Part shown: positions 16,376 through 24,590 of the stretch, piece by piece
Layout: every line of letters starts with the position of its first letter
Position numbering within the stretch: position 1 is the stretch's first letter
Source of the DNA: Sphingomonas sp.
GTDB taxonomy: Bacteria; Pseudomonadota; Alphaproteobacteria; Sphingomonadales; Sphingomonadaceae
Length of the DNA stretch: 64,000 nucleotides
Reading direction: 5' to 3'
Assembly: GCA_017304655.1 (NCBI GenBank)
Contig: JAFKLY010000003.1
Span: 558,001-622,000, forward strand
Translations under genes and position numbers: made by a program
The notes under the pieces: generated by a model
What the model was told of the DNA's origin: nothing
What the model saw: only the letters and a program-made list of their open reading frames with translations
The model's database searches: none

Positions 16376-16732
16376 TCAGGCGGCGGCGCTGGCCTGTGCG
16401 AACTGGTCATAGGCCTCGACCGCCTGCGCGGCATACATGAGGCTGGGGCCTGCGCCCATGTAGAGCGACATGCCCATCGTCTCCATGACCTCATCGCGCG
16501 TGGCGCCATGCTTGACCGCCGCCTGCGCATGGAACGCGACGCAGCCATCGCAGCGGATGGCGACGGCGATGGCGAGCGCGATCAGCTCCTTGGTCTTCTC
16601 ATCGAGCGCGCCTGCCTGCGTCGCTGCCCTGGCCATGGCGGAGAAGGCCTTCATCACCTCAGGGGTACCGAGCCGCACTTCCTTGATGGCGCCGCTAAGC
16701 TCGGTTGCCATTTCCGGCCAATCCTTGTGCAT
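16376..16732 (-). CDS. Carboxymuconolactone decarboxylase / AhpD-like protein
   Basis: 118 residues of the CMD/AhpD fold. The redox motif is C-D-G-C in AIRCDGCVAFHAQAAVKHGAT, with the downstream His that forms the AhpD-type proton relay, so peroxidase or thiol-disulfide activity is more likely than the ring decarboxylase activity that names the family. The start at 16732 (MHKDWPEMATEL) is chosen over 16855; the extra 41 residues are Pro/Arg filler. It is 22 nt downstream of the TolC-like gene and reads in the same direction, so it may be the last gene of the sulfide-linked operon. Confidence 0.85.
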   Translation of the reverse strand: MHKDWPEMATELSGAIKEVRLGTPEVMKAFSAMARAATQAGALDEKTKELIALAIAVAIRCDGCVAFHAQAAVKHGATRDEVMETMGMSLYMGAGPSLMYAAQAVEAYDQFAQASAAA

Positions 16733-16754
16733 GCTGTCCTTCCTTCTTTCGAGA

Positions 16755-18005
16755 TTACTGCCCGACGAGACTGAGGAGGCGATAGGCCGCCACGATCCTG
16801 TCGGTCTGGGCGCGGGCCAGCGCGGTCGCCGCGGCGGTCGCTTCCCGCTCGGCATTGAGCAGATCGAGCTGGGGTTTCATGCCGACGCGCACTTCATGCG
16901 CCACGCTCGCGCGCGCCTGCCCTGCCGCCTCGCTCTGGCGGGCCGAGGCTGCTTCCACGAGCTCGGCAGTGCGCACGCCCTGAAAGGCGGCGATCACCTG
17001 TTCCTTCACCTGATCCTCGGCGGCATCAAGCCGGGCCTGCGCGGCGCGCACGGCGCCATCGCTCCCGGCCACGCGCGCGGACGTGCCGGCATTGAACAGT
17101 TGCCAGCGGGCGCGCACGCCCACGGTCGCGCTATCCGCTCGATAATCCGGGAAGAACTGATCGCGCACCATCGCGCCCTCGGCAAAGGCACCGACCGTCG
17201 GCAGGCGCTCGGCCCGGGCACCGCGCGCGGCGGCCTGCGCCGCCCGCAGCCCAGCCTCTGCCTGCGCGAGCCAAGGATTGTGCGCCCGCGCCGCCTCCAG
17301 CGCATCGTCGAGCGAGGCGGGCAGCGCCGGATTGGCGGGCAATGGCGCCAGCCCGTCAGGCGACAGGCCTGTGAGATTGGCGAAGCGTGCGTCGGCCGAA
17401 ACCGCCATGCCCTCCGCCTGCGCCAGAGCCGCCTGCGCTTCCGCCAGCCGCGCCATCGCTTGCGATGTGTCGGTGCTGGGACTTTCACCGGCCTTGTAGC
17501 GGAGCCGGGCCTGGCGCTCGATCTCCCGCATCTGCGTGACCAGCTCCTGATGCAGCGCCACCAGCCGCCGGCTGGTCAATACATCGCCATAAGCCTGCGC
17601 CACGGCCGCAGTCATCTCGCTGCGTGTCGCTGCCTCGCCCGCGCGCGCGGCATCATTGCCCGCCCGCGCCTGTGCGATGCCAGCGCTGACCCGGCCCCCG
17701 GCATAAAGCGGCTGCTCGATGGTGACCTGCGCCGCGCGCGGCGTCACGTCCGCCGCCCCTAGGCCAAAGAAGTTCTTGGGATCGAGGCGGCCCCAGCCGA
17801 TCGTCCCCGTCACGGTTGCGGTCGGCAGACTCCCTGCCTGCGCCTCGCGCACATGCGCGGCCGCCGCGTCGCTCTCGGCTCGTGCCGCCGCGATCTGCGG
17901 CGCATGCGTCATCGCCGCCGCAATGGCCTCATCAAGCGTGAGCGCCTGCACCGGCATCCCGACGCCTGCAAGCAGGCCGGGAATGAGAAAGCGGAGGCGC
18001 CTCAC
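16755..18005 (-). CDS. TolC-family outer-membrane efflux channel
   Basis: 416 residues with a signal peptide (RRLRFLIPGLLAGVGMPVQA) and two OEP repeats: TLDEAIAAAMTHAPQIAAARAE and the later SLDDALEAARAHNPWLAQAEAG, separated by the long Ala/Gln-rich helices of the TolC barrel-tunnel. The start is a GTG at 18005 that overlaps the stop of the DUF2892 gene (GTGA). It is the only outer-membrane channel in the neighbourhood and probably pairs with the RND pump encoded on the other strand at 19962-24199. Confidence 0.88.
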   Translation of the reverse strand: MRRLRFLIPGLLAGVGMPVQALTLDEAIAAAMTHAPQIAAARAESDAAAAHVREAQAGSLPTATVTGTIGWGRLDPKNFFGLGAADVTPRAAQVTIEQPLYAGGRVSAGIAQARAGNDAARAGEAATRSEMTAAVAQAYGDVLTSRRLVALHQELVTQMREIERQARLRYKAGESPSTDTSQAMARLAEAQAALAQAEGMAVSADARFANLTGLSPDGLAPLPANPALPASLDDALEAARAHNPWLAQAEAGLRAAQAAARGARAERLPTVGAFAEGAMVRDQFFPDYRADSATVGVRARWQLFNAGTSARVAGSDGAVRAAQARLDAAEDQVKEQVIAAFQGVRTAELVEAASARQSEAAGQARASVAHEVRVGMKPQLDLLNAEREATAAATALARAQTDRIVAAYRLLSLVGQ

Positions 18006-18205
18006 TTGAAGGCATTGCCCGGACGCAGGCCGAGCGCCTTGAAGATCATCGCCGCCGGGCAGAAGCCGGTGATCCCCGCCTGCAGCATGTTGAGGCCGGC
18101 GAAAATGGTGAGGCCGATCCACCAGAGGTGGACCGTAAGCGACAGGGTAACGCTGACCAGCACGACGACGCCGGCGAACATCAGGACAGCCCGATCGATA
18201 TTCAT
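18002..18205 (-). CDS. DUF2892 (YgaP-type) inner-membrane protein
   Basis: 67 residues with two hydrophobic helices (AVLMFAGVVVLVSVTLSL and WWIGLTIFAGLNMLQAGITG) and the signature GFCPA, the conserved pattern of the membrane part of E. coli YgaP, a rhodanese implicated in sulfur transfer. The ATG at 18205 (MNIDRAVLMF) follows an AGGAGAAA site. Here the DUF2892 and rhodanese parts are separate genes, one on each side of the sulfide:quinone oxidoreductase, which supports a shared sulfur-oxidation job. Confidence 0.85.
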   Translation of the reverse strand: MNIDRAVLMFAGVVVLVSVTLSLTVHLWWIGLTIFAGLNMLQAGITGFCPAAMIFKALGLRPGNAFK

Positions 18206-18228
18206 GGCAGTTTCTCCTCTGAAGGCGA

Positions 18229-19509
18229 TCACAGACGCAGCTTGCGGATGCCCATCACATGCAGGGCCAGCTTCTCGTAGAAAGGCTCGCTCTCACCCTT
18301 ACGCACTTTGCGCAGGAAATATTTCTCGAATCCCACTTTGGCGAGATGGACCCATTTGCCGCTGGACGACCAGTTGACGTTGCGCGGGGGGATTTGCGGC
18401 TGGGCGACGAACGCGACGCCGCCATCGCCGAAATCGGCGAGGCAGACGGCGTTCCACGTCGCTTCCGCATCGGCCGGCTTACCCTCCAGCACCGCCGCGA
18501 TATTGGCGGCGATCGCCGTGACCATGCTCTCGATCATGAAGCCGGTCTTGGGTACGCCCACCGGCACTGGCGTCGGCCCCGTCGGCGGGATGGCAACGCA
18601 CACGCCGAGCCCGAAAATCTCCGGGAAAGCGGGATTGCGCTGGTTCTTGTCGACGAGGATGAACCCGCGCGGATTGGTGAGGCCCTCAATGCCGCGCACG
18701 GCGGCGACGCCGCGGAAGGCCGGCAACATCATGGAATAGCCGAAGGGCAGATCATGCGTAGCCTTGACCGCGCCATCCTCGCCCACTTCCTCGACGTGCA
18801 TCAGGCCGGACTCGACCTTCGCGACCTTGGCGTTGGTGATCCACTTGATGTGCCGGTTGCGCAGCTCGCTTTCGAGCAGGCTCTTGGTATCGCCCACGCC
18901 ATCGAGACCAAGATGGCCGATATAGGGCTCGGAGGTCACGAACGTCATCGGCACCTTGTCGCGGATTTTGCGACGGCGCAGCTCGGTATCGAGGATGAGG
19001 GCAAACTCATAGGCCGGGCCGAAACAGGACGCGGCCTGAACCGCGCCAACCACGATCGGTCCGGGATTGTCGCAAAAGGCATCGAAGGCATCGGCCGCGC
19101 TGGCGGCATGTGCCGTCTGACAGACCGAGACGGTATGCCCGCCATGCGGCCCCAGCCCTTCAATCTCGTCAAAGGCGAGATCAGGCCCGGTGGCGATCAC
19201 CAGATAGTCGTAATCGAGCGAGGAACCGTCATTCAGCTCGATCCGCTTCTCGGCGGGATGGAGCCGCTTGGCGCCGACGGCGGTGAAGCCGATCTTCTTC
19301 TTGGCAAAAACCGGCGGAAGATGGACCTGGATCGCCTCCGGCTCGCGCCATCGCACCGCCACCCAGGGGTTTGAGGGAACGAAGCTGTACGTCTCCGAAT
19401 CGGAAACGGTCATCACTTCGGCCTTGTCCTTCACGGCGGCCTTGATCTCATAAGCAGCGATTGTGCCGCCCAGACCAGCGCCCAGAACCACGATCTTCGG
19501 CTTGCCCAT
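18229..19509 (-). CDS. sqr: Sulfide:quinone oxidoreductase
   Basis: 426 residues. The FAD-binding GAGLGGTIAAYEIK fold opens the protein. Three cysteines fall where the catalytic ones of Acidithiobacillus ferrooxidans SQR are (Cys128, Cys160, Cys356 there): Cys130 (TVSVCQTAH), Cys162 (AASCFGPAYEF) and Cys356 (NAVCLADFG). The stretch LGVCVAIPPTGPTPVPVG is also typical. The enzyme oxidizes sulfide to sulfane sulfur and passes electrons to the quinone pool at the inner membrane. It begins a leftward operon with DUF2892, TolC-like and CMD genes and is divergent from a rhodanese. Confidence 0.92.
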   Translation of the reverse strand: MGKPKIVVLGAGLGGTIAAYEIKAAVKDKAEVMTVSDSETYSFVPSNPWVAVRWREPEAIQVHLPPVFAKKKIGFTAVGAKRLHPAEKRIELNDGSSLDYDYLVIATGPDLAFDEIEGLGPHGGHTVSVCQTAHAASAADAFDAFCDNPGPIVVGAVQAASCFGPAYEFALILDTELRRRKIRDKVPMTFVTSEPYIGHLGLDGVGDTKSLLESELRNRHIKWITNAKVAKVESGLMHVEEVGEDGAVKATHDLPFGYSMMLPAFRGVAAVRGIEGLTNPRGFILVDKNQRNPAFPEIFGLGVCVAIPPTGPTPVPVGVPKTGFMIESMVTAIAANIAAVLEGKPADAEATWNAVCLADFGDGGVAFVAQPQIPPRNVNWSSSGKWVHLAKVGFEKYFLRKVRKGESEPFYEKLALHVMGIRKLRL

Positions 19510-19542
19510 CTGCTCACCCTTCCACGTTTATATCGTTGTTGA

Positions 19543-19568
19543 CTTATATAAGTGATTTCGCATATAAG
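19543..19568. promoter_or_regulatory. Palindromic operator candidate between sqr and rhodanese genes
   Basis: CTTATATAAG (19543-19552) is a perfect palindrome, and CTTATAT (19543-19549) also pairs with ATATAAG (19562-19568) across 12 bases. The element lies in the 85-bp divergent region that controls sqr leftward and the rhodanese-RND-arsR genes rightward. AT-rich inverted repeats of this kind are typical of ArsR-family operators; the regulator at 24196-24522 is the obvious candidate. Confidence 0.6.
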
Positions 19569-19594
19569 CAACACATAATTTTCAGGAGGTGCTC

Positions 19595-19933
19595 ATGTTC
19601 GGATTCGGAAAGGCTGCGGCCCACAAGGAAATCGCGCCGGCGGAACTCAACGCCATGTTGCAGGCGGACGAGGTCCTGCTGGTCGACGTGCGCGAGCCAG
19701 ACGAGTTCGCCGCCGGCCACATTCCCGGCGCAATCAACCTGCCCCTCTCCGGCTTCTCGCCCGAGGCGGTTCCGCATCCCGGCGACAAGACGGTGGTGCT
19801 GCAGTGCGCGGGCGGCAAGCGCTCGGGCATGGCGCTGGAAAAGTGCGGCAAGGCGCAATCCGCGATCGACACGCACCTTGCCGGCGGCATCGGCGCCTGG
19901 AAGGCCGCTGGCCTTCCGGTCGTGCAAGGCTGA
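19595..19933 (+). CDS. Single-domain rhodanese (sulfurtransferase)
   Basis: 112 residues, one rhodanese fold: LLVDVREPDEFAAGHIPGAIN and the active-site loop with Cys71 in QCAGGKRS. It would accept sulfane sulfur made by the sulfide:quinone oxidoreductase and transfer it to a thiol such as glutathione. The ATG at 19595 (MFGFGKAAAHK) has a perfect AGGAGG site five bases upstream, better than the GTG at 19589. It begins the rightward group with the RND pump genes. Confidence 0.92.
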   Translation: MFGFGKAAAHKEIAPAELNAMLQADEVLLVDVREPDEFAAGHIPGAINLPLSGFSPEAVPHPGDKTVVLQCAGGKRSGMALEKCGKAQSAIDTHLAGGIGAWKAAGLPVVQG

Positions 19934-19961
19934 AGCGCGAACGGCAACAGGGAGAGTGATC

Positions 19962-20996
19962 ATGGCGAAATGGCTCTGGCTGGCGAGTGCGGCTCTGGCG
20001 CTCTCGGCCTGCTCCGGCGAACCATCCGGCGAGCAGGCGGCGACAGCGCTGCCGGCCGGCGAGACGCTGCGCCTCTCCCGCAGCGAGATTGCCGACATGA
20101 AGGCCGTGGGCGCGGAAATCGCGACGCGGGATCAGGCGGAAGCGCTCGCGCGCATTCCCGGCACGCTCACCAGCCTCTCCGTGCGGGCGGGCGACATGGT
20201 GAGCAAGGGCCAGCGGATCGGCACGATCGTCGATGCGCGCCTGGGCTATGAAACCTCCGCTTATGGCGCACAGGCCGCCGCGGCGCAGGCCGAGGCCGCG
20301 CGCGCCAATGCCGATCTCGCGCGCATTCGCGATCTCTACAACAATGGCGTCTATGCCAAGGCCCGGCTCGATCAGGCTGTAGCGATGGCCCGCGCCGCCG
20401 ACGCGCAGGTCGCCGCCGCCCGCGCCCAGCAGAGCGCGAGCGCCAGCGTCGCCGGTCAGGGCGCGGTTCTGGCGCCGGCAAGCGGCCGCGTGTTGCGCGC
20501 CGACATTCCTGCCGGATCGGTCGTCGCGCCCGGCATGTCCATCGCAACGGTCACCGCCGGACCGCCGGTCCTGCGGCTGATGCTGCCGGAAGCGGCGGCA
20601 GGCGCCGTCCATCCCGGTTCCCGCGTCCTCATCACCGAGGCGGGCTATGCCGGTGTCCGAGACGGCAGCGTCGTGCAGGTCTATCCCGGCGTCAACGGCG
20701 GGCAGGTGCGCGTCGATGCCGTCGCCCCCGGTCTGACCGCCAATGTGGTCGGCCGCCGGGTCGGTGCCTCCATCGCTGTCGGCAAGCGGCAGGCGCTGGT
20801 CGTGCCGCGCCGCTTCGTGACGACGCGCTACGGCATCGATCAGGTGCAGGTGGCCGGCGCCGACAAGACGCTGAGCACCGTGCCTGTGCAGACCGCCCCG
20901 ACCGACGACCCTGCCAGGGTCGAGATTTTGAGCGGCGTTGCCGAGGGTGACACGCTGTTCGCCCCGCGCACCGCAACCGGGACGGCGGGCAAATGA
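19962..20996 (+). CDS. RND efflux periplasmic adaptor (membrane fusion lipoprotein)
   Basis: 344 residues. It is a lipoprotein (lipobox LALSACSG) with the hairpin of an MFP: lipoyl half LTSLSVRAGDMVSKGQRIG, a long Ala-rich coiled coil around residues 90-155, the second lipoyl half VLAPASGRVLRADIPAGS, then beta-barrel and membrane-proximal domains. The start codon overlaps nothing; its stop overlaps the RND gene start by 4 nt. It links the inner-membrane pump to an outer-membrane channel. The substrate is unknown; the sulfur context suggests a sulfide-induced toxic or polysulfide-related compound (inference). Confidence 0.9.
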   Translation: MAKWLWLASAALALSACSGEPSGEQAATALPAGETLRLSRSEIADMKAVGAEIATRDQAEALARIPGTLTSLSVRAGDMVSKGQRIGTIVDARLGYETSAYGAQAAAAQAEAARANADLARIRDLYNNGVYAKARLDQAVAMARAADAQVAAARAQQSASASVAGQGAVLAPASGRVLRADIPAGSVVAPGMSIATVTAGPPVLRLMLPEAAAGAVHPGSRVLITEAGYAGVRDGSVVQVYPGVNGGQVRVDAVAPGLTANVVGRRVGASIAVGKRQALVVPRRFVTTRYGIDQVQVAGADKTLSTVPVQTAPTDDPARVEILSGVAEGDTLFAPRTATGTAGK

Positions 20997-23900
20997 ACCT
21001 TGGTATTTCCGGGCGCCTCACCCGCGCCACCATCGCATCTCCCCTGACGCCGCTGTTCCTGCTTGCGGCGTTGGCCGTTGGTCTGCTGGCTCTCTTCTCG
21101 ATTCCCCGCGAGGAGGAGCCGCAGATCAGCGTGCCGATGGTCGACATTCAGGTGATGGCGCCCGGCATGAGCGCAGCCGATGCGACCGAGCTGGTCGGCA
21201 TTCCGCTGGAGACCATCGTCAAGAGCGTCGATGGCGTGGAGCACGTCTACACTCAGGCGCAGGACGACGGCGTGATGGTCACCGCCCGGTTCCTGGTCGG
21301 CTCTAACCCGGAAGACGCCGCGATCCGCATCGAGGAGAAGCTGCGCGCCAATTGGGACAAGAAGCCTGTCGGCATTCCCGACCCCAAGGTGACGGTGCGC
21401 GGCATCAATGACGTGCCGGCCGTGGTGCTGACGCTGACGCCCCGGCCCAATGCGGCGGGCCAATGGAACGACGCCAGCCTGTACGAACTTGCTGCCAAGC
21501 TGCGCACCGAGATTGCCAAGGTCGACAATGTCGGTCTTACCTTCCTTGTCGGCGGACGGCCGGAGGAAATCCGCATCGCGCCCGATCCGGCGAAGCTGCG
21601 CCAATATGGCGTACCGCTGGGCAGCGTGATCGAGGCAGCCAGCCAGGCCAACCGCAGCTTCCCGCTCGGCAGCGTGCGCGAGGATGGCAAGGCCGTCGCC
21701 GTCACCGCCGGCCGCACGCTCTCCTCCGCGCAGGAAGTCGGCCTGCTCACGGTCCGCTCCGCCAGCGGCGCGCCCGTCTATCTGCGCGATGTCGCCAGCG
21801 TGACGCAGGGCCCACGCGAGGATCAGGCCCGCGCCTGGCGCTGGTCGAGGACCGACAAGGACCAGTGGCACGCGGCGCCCGCCGTCAGCATCGCCATCGC
21901 CAAGCGGGCCGGCGCCAATGCCGTGGTCGTCTCCGACGCGATCCTGACCCGCGTCGACAGCCTCAAGGGCAAGCTCATCCCGGACAGCGTCGAGGTCGCC
22001 GTCACCCGCAATTATGGTGAGACGGCGAACGAGAAGGCCAATGAGCTGCTGTTCCACCTCGGCCTTGCGACCGTCTCCATCGTCGCGCTGATCGGCTTCG
22101 CCATCGGCTGGCGTGAGGCCGGTGTGACGGCGGTGGTGATCCCCACCACCATCCTGCTCACCATGTTCGCCTCAAACCTGATGGGCTACACGATCAACCG
22201 CGTCAGCCTGTTCGCGCTCATCTTCTCGATCGGCATCCTCGTCGACGACGCCATCGTGATGATCGAGAATATCGCGCGGCATTGGGCAATGAACGACGGC
22301 CGCACGCGCGCGCAGGCCGCTATCGAGGCCGTGGCCGAGGTCGGCAACCCGACCGTGGTCGCCACGCTGACGGTGGTCGCAGCGCTGCTACCGATGCTGT
22401 TCGTCTCCGGCCTGATGGGGCCGTATATGGCGCCCATCCCGGTCAATGCTTCGGCGGCGATGATCTTCTCCTTCTTCGTCGCCGTGGTCATCGCGCCCTG
22501 GCTGATGATCCGCTTCGCCCGGCAGACGCTGGCGCACGGCCATGGCCATGACCAAAGCGGCGGGAAGCTCGGCCAGCTCTATGCCAAGGTGGCGCACCGC
22601 GTCATCGACACGCGGCAATCGGCGCGGAATTTCCTGATCGCCGTGGGCATCGCCACGCTGCTCGCCTGCTCGATGTTCTACTTCAAGGCCGTGACGGTGA
22701 AGCTGCTGCCCTTCGACAACAAGTCCGAAGTGCAGGTGGTCGTCGACATGCCCGAGGGCACCTCGCTCGAAAGCACCGGGCGCGTGCTGGAGCAAGTCGC
22801 CACGGTCGTGCGTGCGCTGCCGGAAGCGACCGCGATGGAGGCCTATGTCGGCACCTCCGCGCCGTTCAATTTCAACGGCCTCGTGCGCCACTATTTCCTG
22901 CGCGCCCAGCCCGAGATGGGCGATGTCATGGTCACGCTCCTCCCCAAGGGCGACCGCGACCGCTCCAGCCACGAAATCGCGCTCGACCTGCGCGAACGGC
23001 TGAAAGCGCTCAGGCTGCCGGGCGATGCCTCTTTGAAGGTGGTGGAAACGCCGCCCGGGCCGCCCGTGCTCGCAACGCTGCTGGCAGAGGTCTATGGCCC
23101 GGATGCCGCGACGCGCCAGAAGACGGCGGCGGAGCTGGAGAAGATCTTCAAGTCCGTGCCGTTCATCGTCGATGTCGACAACAGCATCGGCACCGCACGG
23201 CCGCGCCTGCGCCTCGTCCCCCAGCGCGACCGGCTGGACTATTATGGCCTCTCCGAACGGCAAGTGGCGGACAGCATCGGGATGCTGATGGGCAGCCAGA
23301 CCGTCGGCTATGCGCCGCGCGGCAACGAGCGCACGCCGCTGCCCATCACCATCGCGCTGGAGCAGAAGGACCGGAGCTGGTCGCAGACGCTCTCCAGCAC
23401 GCCGATCGCCCAGACGCCGGCCGGTCAGCTCATCGATCTCGGCAGCATCGTCGAGGCGCGCACGGAAGCCGGCAGCCCCGCGATCTTCCGCCGGGACGGC
23501 CGCTATGCGGACATGGTGACCGCTGAGCTGGCCGGCGCCTATGAAGCGCCGATCTACGGCATGATCGAAGTGAACCGCGCGGTCGATGCCCATGACTGGG
23601 CGGCCAGCGGCCTGCGCAAGCCCGCAATCCGCCTCAACGGCCAGCCCGAGGACGAAGCGACCACCAGCCTGTTGTGGGACGGCGAGTGGGAAATCACCTG
23701 GGTGACGTTCCGCGACATGGGCGGCGCCTTCATGGTCGCGCTCATCGGCATCTACATCCTCGTCGTCGCGCAGTTCCGCAGCTTCCGCCTGCCACTGGTG
23801 ATCCTGACGCCGGTGCCGCTCACGCTGGTCGGCATCGTGATCGGCCACATGCTGTTCCGCGCGCCCTTCACTGCCACATCCATGATCGGCTTCATTGCGC

Positions 23901-24199
23901 TGGCCGGCATCATCGTGCGTAACTCGATCCTGCTGGTCGATTTCATCCGCCACAGCGCGAGCCCGGAAAAGCCGCTGCGCGATGTGCTCATCGAGGCCGG
24001 GACGATCCGCTTCAAGCCGATCGTGCTGACGGCGGCGGCGGCCATGATCGGCGCGGCAGTGATCCTGACTGATCCGATCTTTCAGGGCCTCGCAATTTCG
24101 CTGCTGTTCGGCCTAGCCTCCTCGACGCTGCTGACCGTGCTGGTTATTCCGGCGATTTACGTTGTGCTCCGGGATGATGGAAGGGCTGCCACCCAATGA
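20993..24199 (+). CDS. RND-family efflux permease
   Basis: 1,068 residues with the RND plan: an N-terminal helix (LTPLFLLAALAVGLLALFSIP), a large periplasmic domain, a central block of helices with the proton-relay helix (FSIGILVDDAIVMIENIARH), a second periplasmic domain and a C-terminal helix block (MIGFIALAGIIVRNSILLVDF). The last motif resembles the AcrB-like and uncharacterised MMPL/RND exporters rather than CzcA, as no metal-binding Asp/Glu set is evident. It is translationally coupled to the adaptor (ATGA) and to the following ArsR gene. Confidence 0.92.
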   Translation: MNLGISGRLTRATIASPLTPLFLLAALAVGLLALFSIPREEEPQISVPMVDIQVMAPGMSAADATELVGIPLETIVKSVDGVEHVYTQAQDDGVMVTARFLVGSNPEDAAIRIEEKLRANWDKKPVGIPDPKVTVRGINDVPAVVLTLTPRPNAAGQWNDASLYELAAKLRTEIAKVDNVGLTFLVGGRPEEIRIAPDPAKLRQYGVPLGSVIEAASQANRSFPLGSVREDGKAVAVTAGRTLSSAQEVGLLTVRSASGAPVYLRDVASVTQGPREDQARAWRWSRTDKDQWHAAPAVSIAIAKRAGANAVVVSDAILTRVDSLKGKLIPDSVEVAVTRNYGETANEKANELLFHLGLATVSIVALIGFAIGWREAGVTAVVIPTTILLTMFASNLMGYTINRVSLFALIFSIGILVDDAIVMIENIARHWAMNDGRTRAQAAIEAVAEVGNPTVVATLTVVAALLPMLFVSGLMGPYMAPIPVNASAAMIFSFFVAVVIAPWLMIRFARQTLAHGHGHDQSGGKLGQLYAKVAHRVIDTRQSARNFLIAVGIATLLACSMFYFKAVTVKLLPFDNKSEVQVVVDMPEGTSLESTGRVLEQVATVVRALPEATAMEAYVGTSAPFNFNGLVRHYFLRAQPEMGDVMVTLLPKGDRDRSSHEIALDLRERLKALRLPGDASLKVVETPPGPPVLATLLAEVYGPDAATRQKTAAELEKIFKSVPFIVDVDNSIGTARPRLRLVPQRDRLDYYGLSERQVADSIGMLMGSQTVGYAPRGNERTPLPITIALEQKDRSWSQTLSSTPIAQTPAGQLIDLGSIVEARTEAGSPAIFRRDGRYADMVTAELAGAYEAPIYGMIEVNRAVDAHDWAASGLRKPAIRLNGQPEDEATTSLLWDGEWEITWVTFRDMGGAFMVALIGIYILVVAQFRSFRLPLVILTPVPLTLVGIVIGHMLFRAPFTATSMIGFIALAGIIVRNSILLVDFIRHSASPEKPLRDVLIEAGTIRFKPIVLTAAAAMIGAAVILTDPIFQGLAISLLFGLASSTLLTVLVIPAIYVVLRDDGRAATQ

Positions 24200-24522
24200 A
24201 GATGTCGGACATGAAGCTTGGCGTCCTGTGCGAGCGCGCCACGGAAGTGGCGGGACTGCTCAAGCTCGTCGCCAACGAACAGCGCCTGCTGCTGCTCTGC
24301 CGCCTGCGCGAGGGCGAGGCATCGGTCGGCGAACTGGTCGGCCTGTGCAATCTCTCCCAGTCCAGCGTATCGCAGCACCTCGCCAAGATGCGCGAGGGCG
24401 GCATCCTGCAGACCCGGCGTGATGCGCAGACGATTTATTATCGACTGACCGATCCGCATGTCGAAGCATTGATGGAATTCATGTGCGATCGGTTTAATGG
24501 AGCCCCTGAAACAGTGGCTTAG
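24196..24522 (+). CDS. ArsR-family regulator, possible persulfide sensor (SqrR/BigR-like)
   Basis: 108 residues, one winged helix-turn-helix (SVGELVGLCNLSQSSVSQHL, reading head SQSSVSQHLAKM). Cys35 (LLLLCRLREGE) stands where SqrR/BigR-type sensors have their first cysteine, and Cys97 (EFMCDRF) is 62 residues on, close to the 66-residue spacing in SqrR (Cys41/Cys107). Formation of a tetrasulfide bridge between such cysteines releases DNA. Cys12 and Cys51 are extra. The start overlaps the RND stop by 4 nt. The sensor role is inferred from the cysteines and from co-location with sqr; metal sensing is the main alternative. Confidence 0.8.
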   Translation: MKMSDMKLGVLCERATEVAGLLKLVANEQRLLLLCRLREGEASVGELVGLCNLSQSSVSQHLAKMREGGILQTRRDAQTIYYRLTDPHVEALMEFMCDRFNGAPETVA

Positions 24523-24590
24523 CTTTCCCGACTCCGACGCTGCCAGGTGCCGGAGCCTTCCGATGACGGACGGAACGGAGTATTGGTCCG

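Noticed and set aside
22388..23953. 521-codon minus-strand frame over the RND permease
   Set aside because: It is antisense to transmembrane domains with clear RND motifs.
20993..24199. Heavy-metal RND pump (CzcA type)
   Set aside because: No metal-relay residues were evident in the central helix, and the flanking genes point to sulfur rather than metal resistance.
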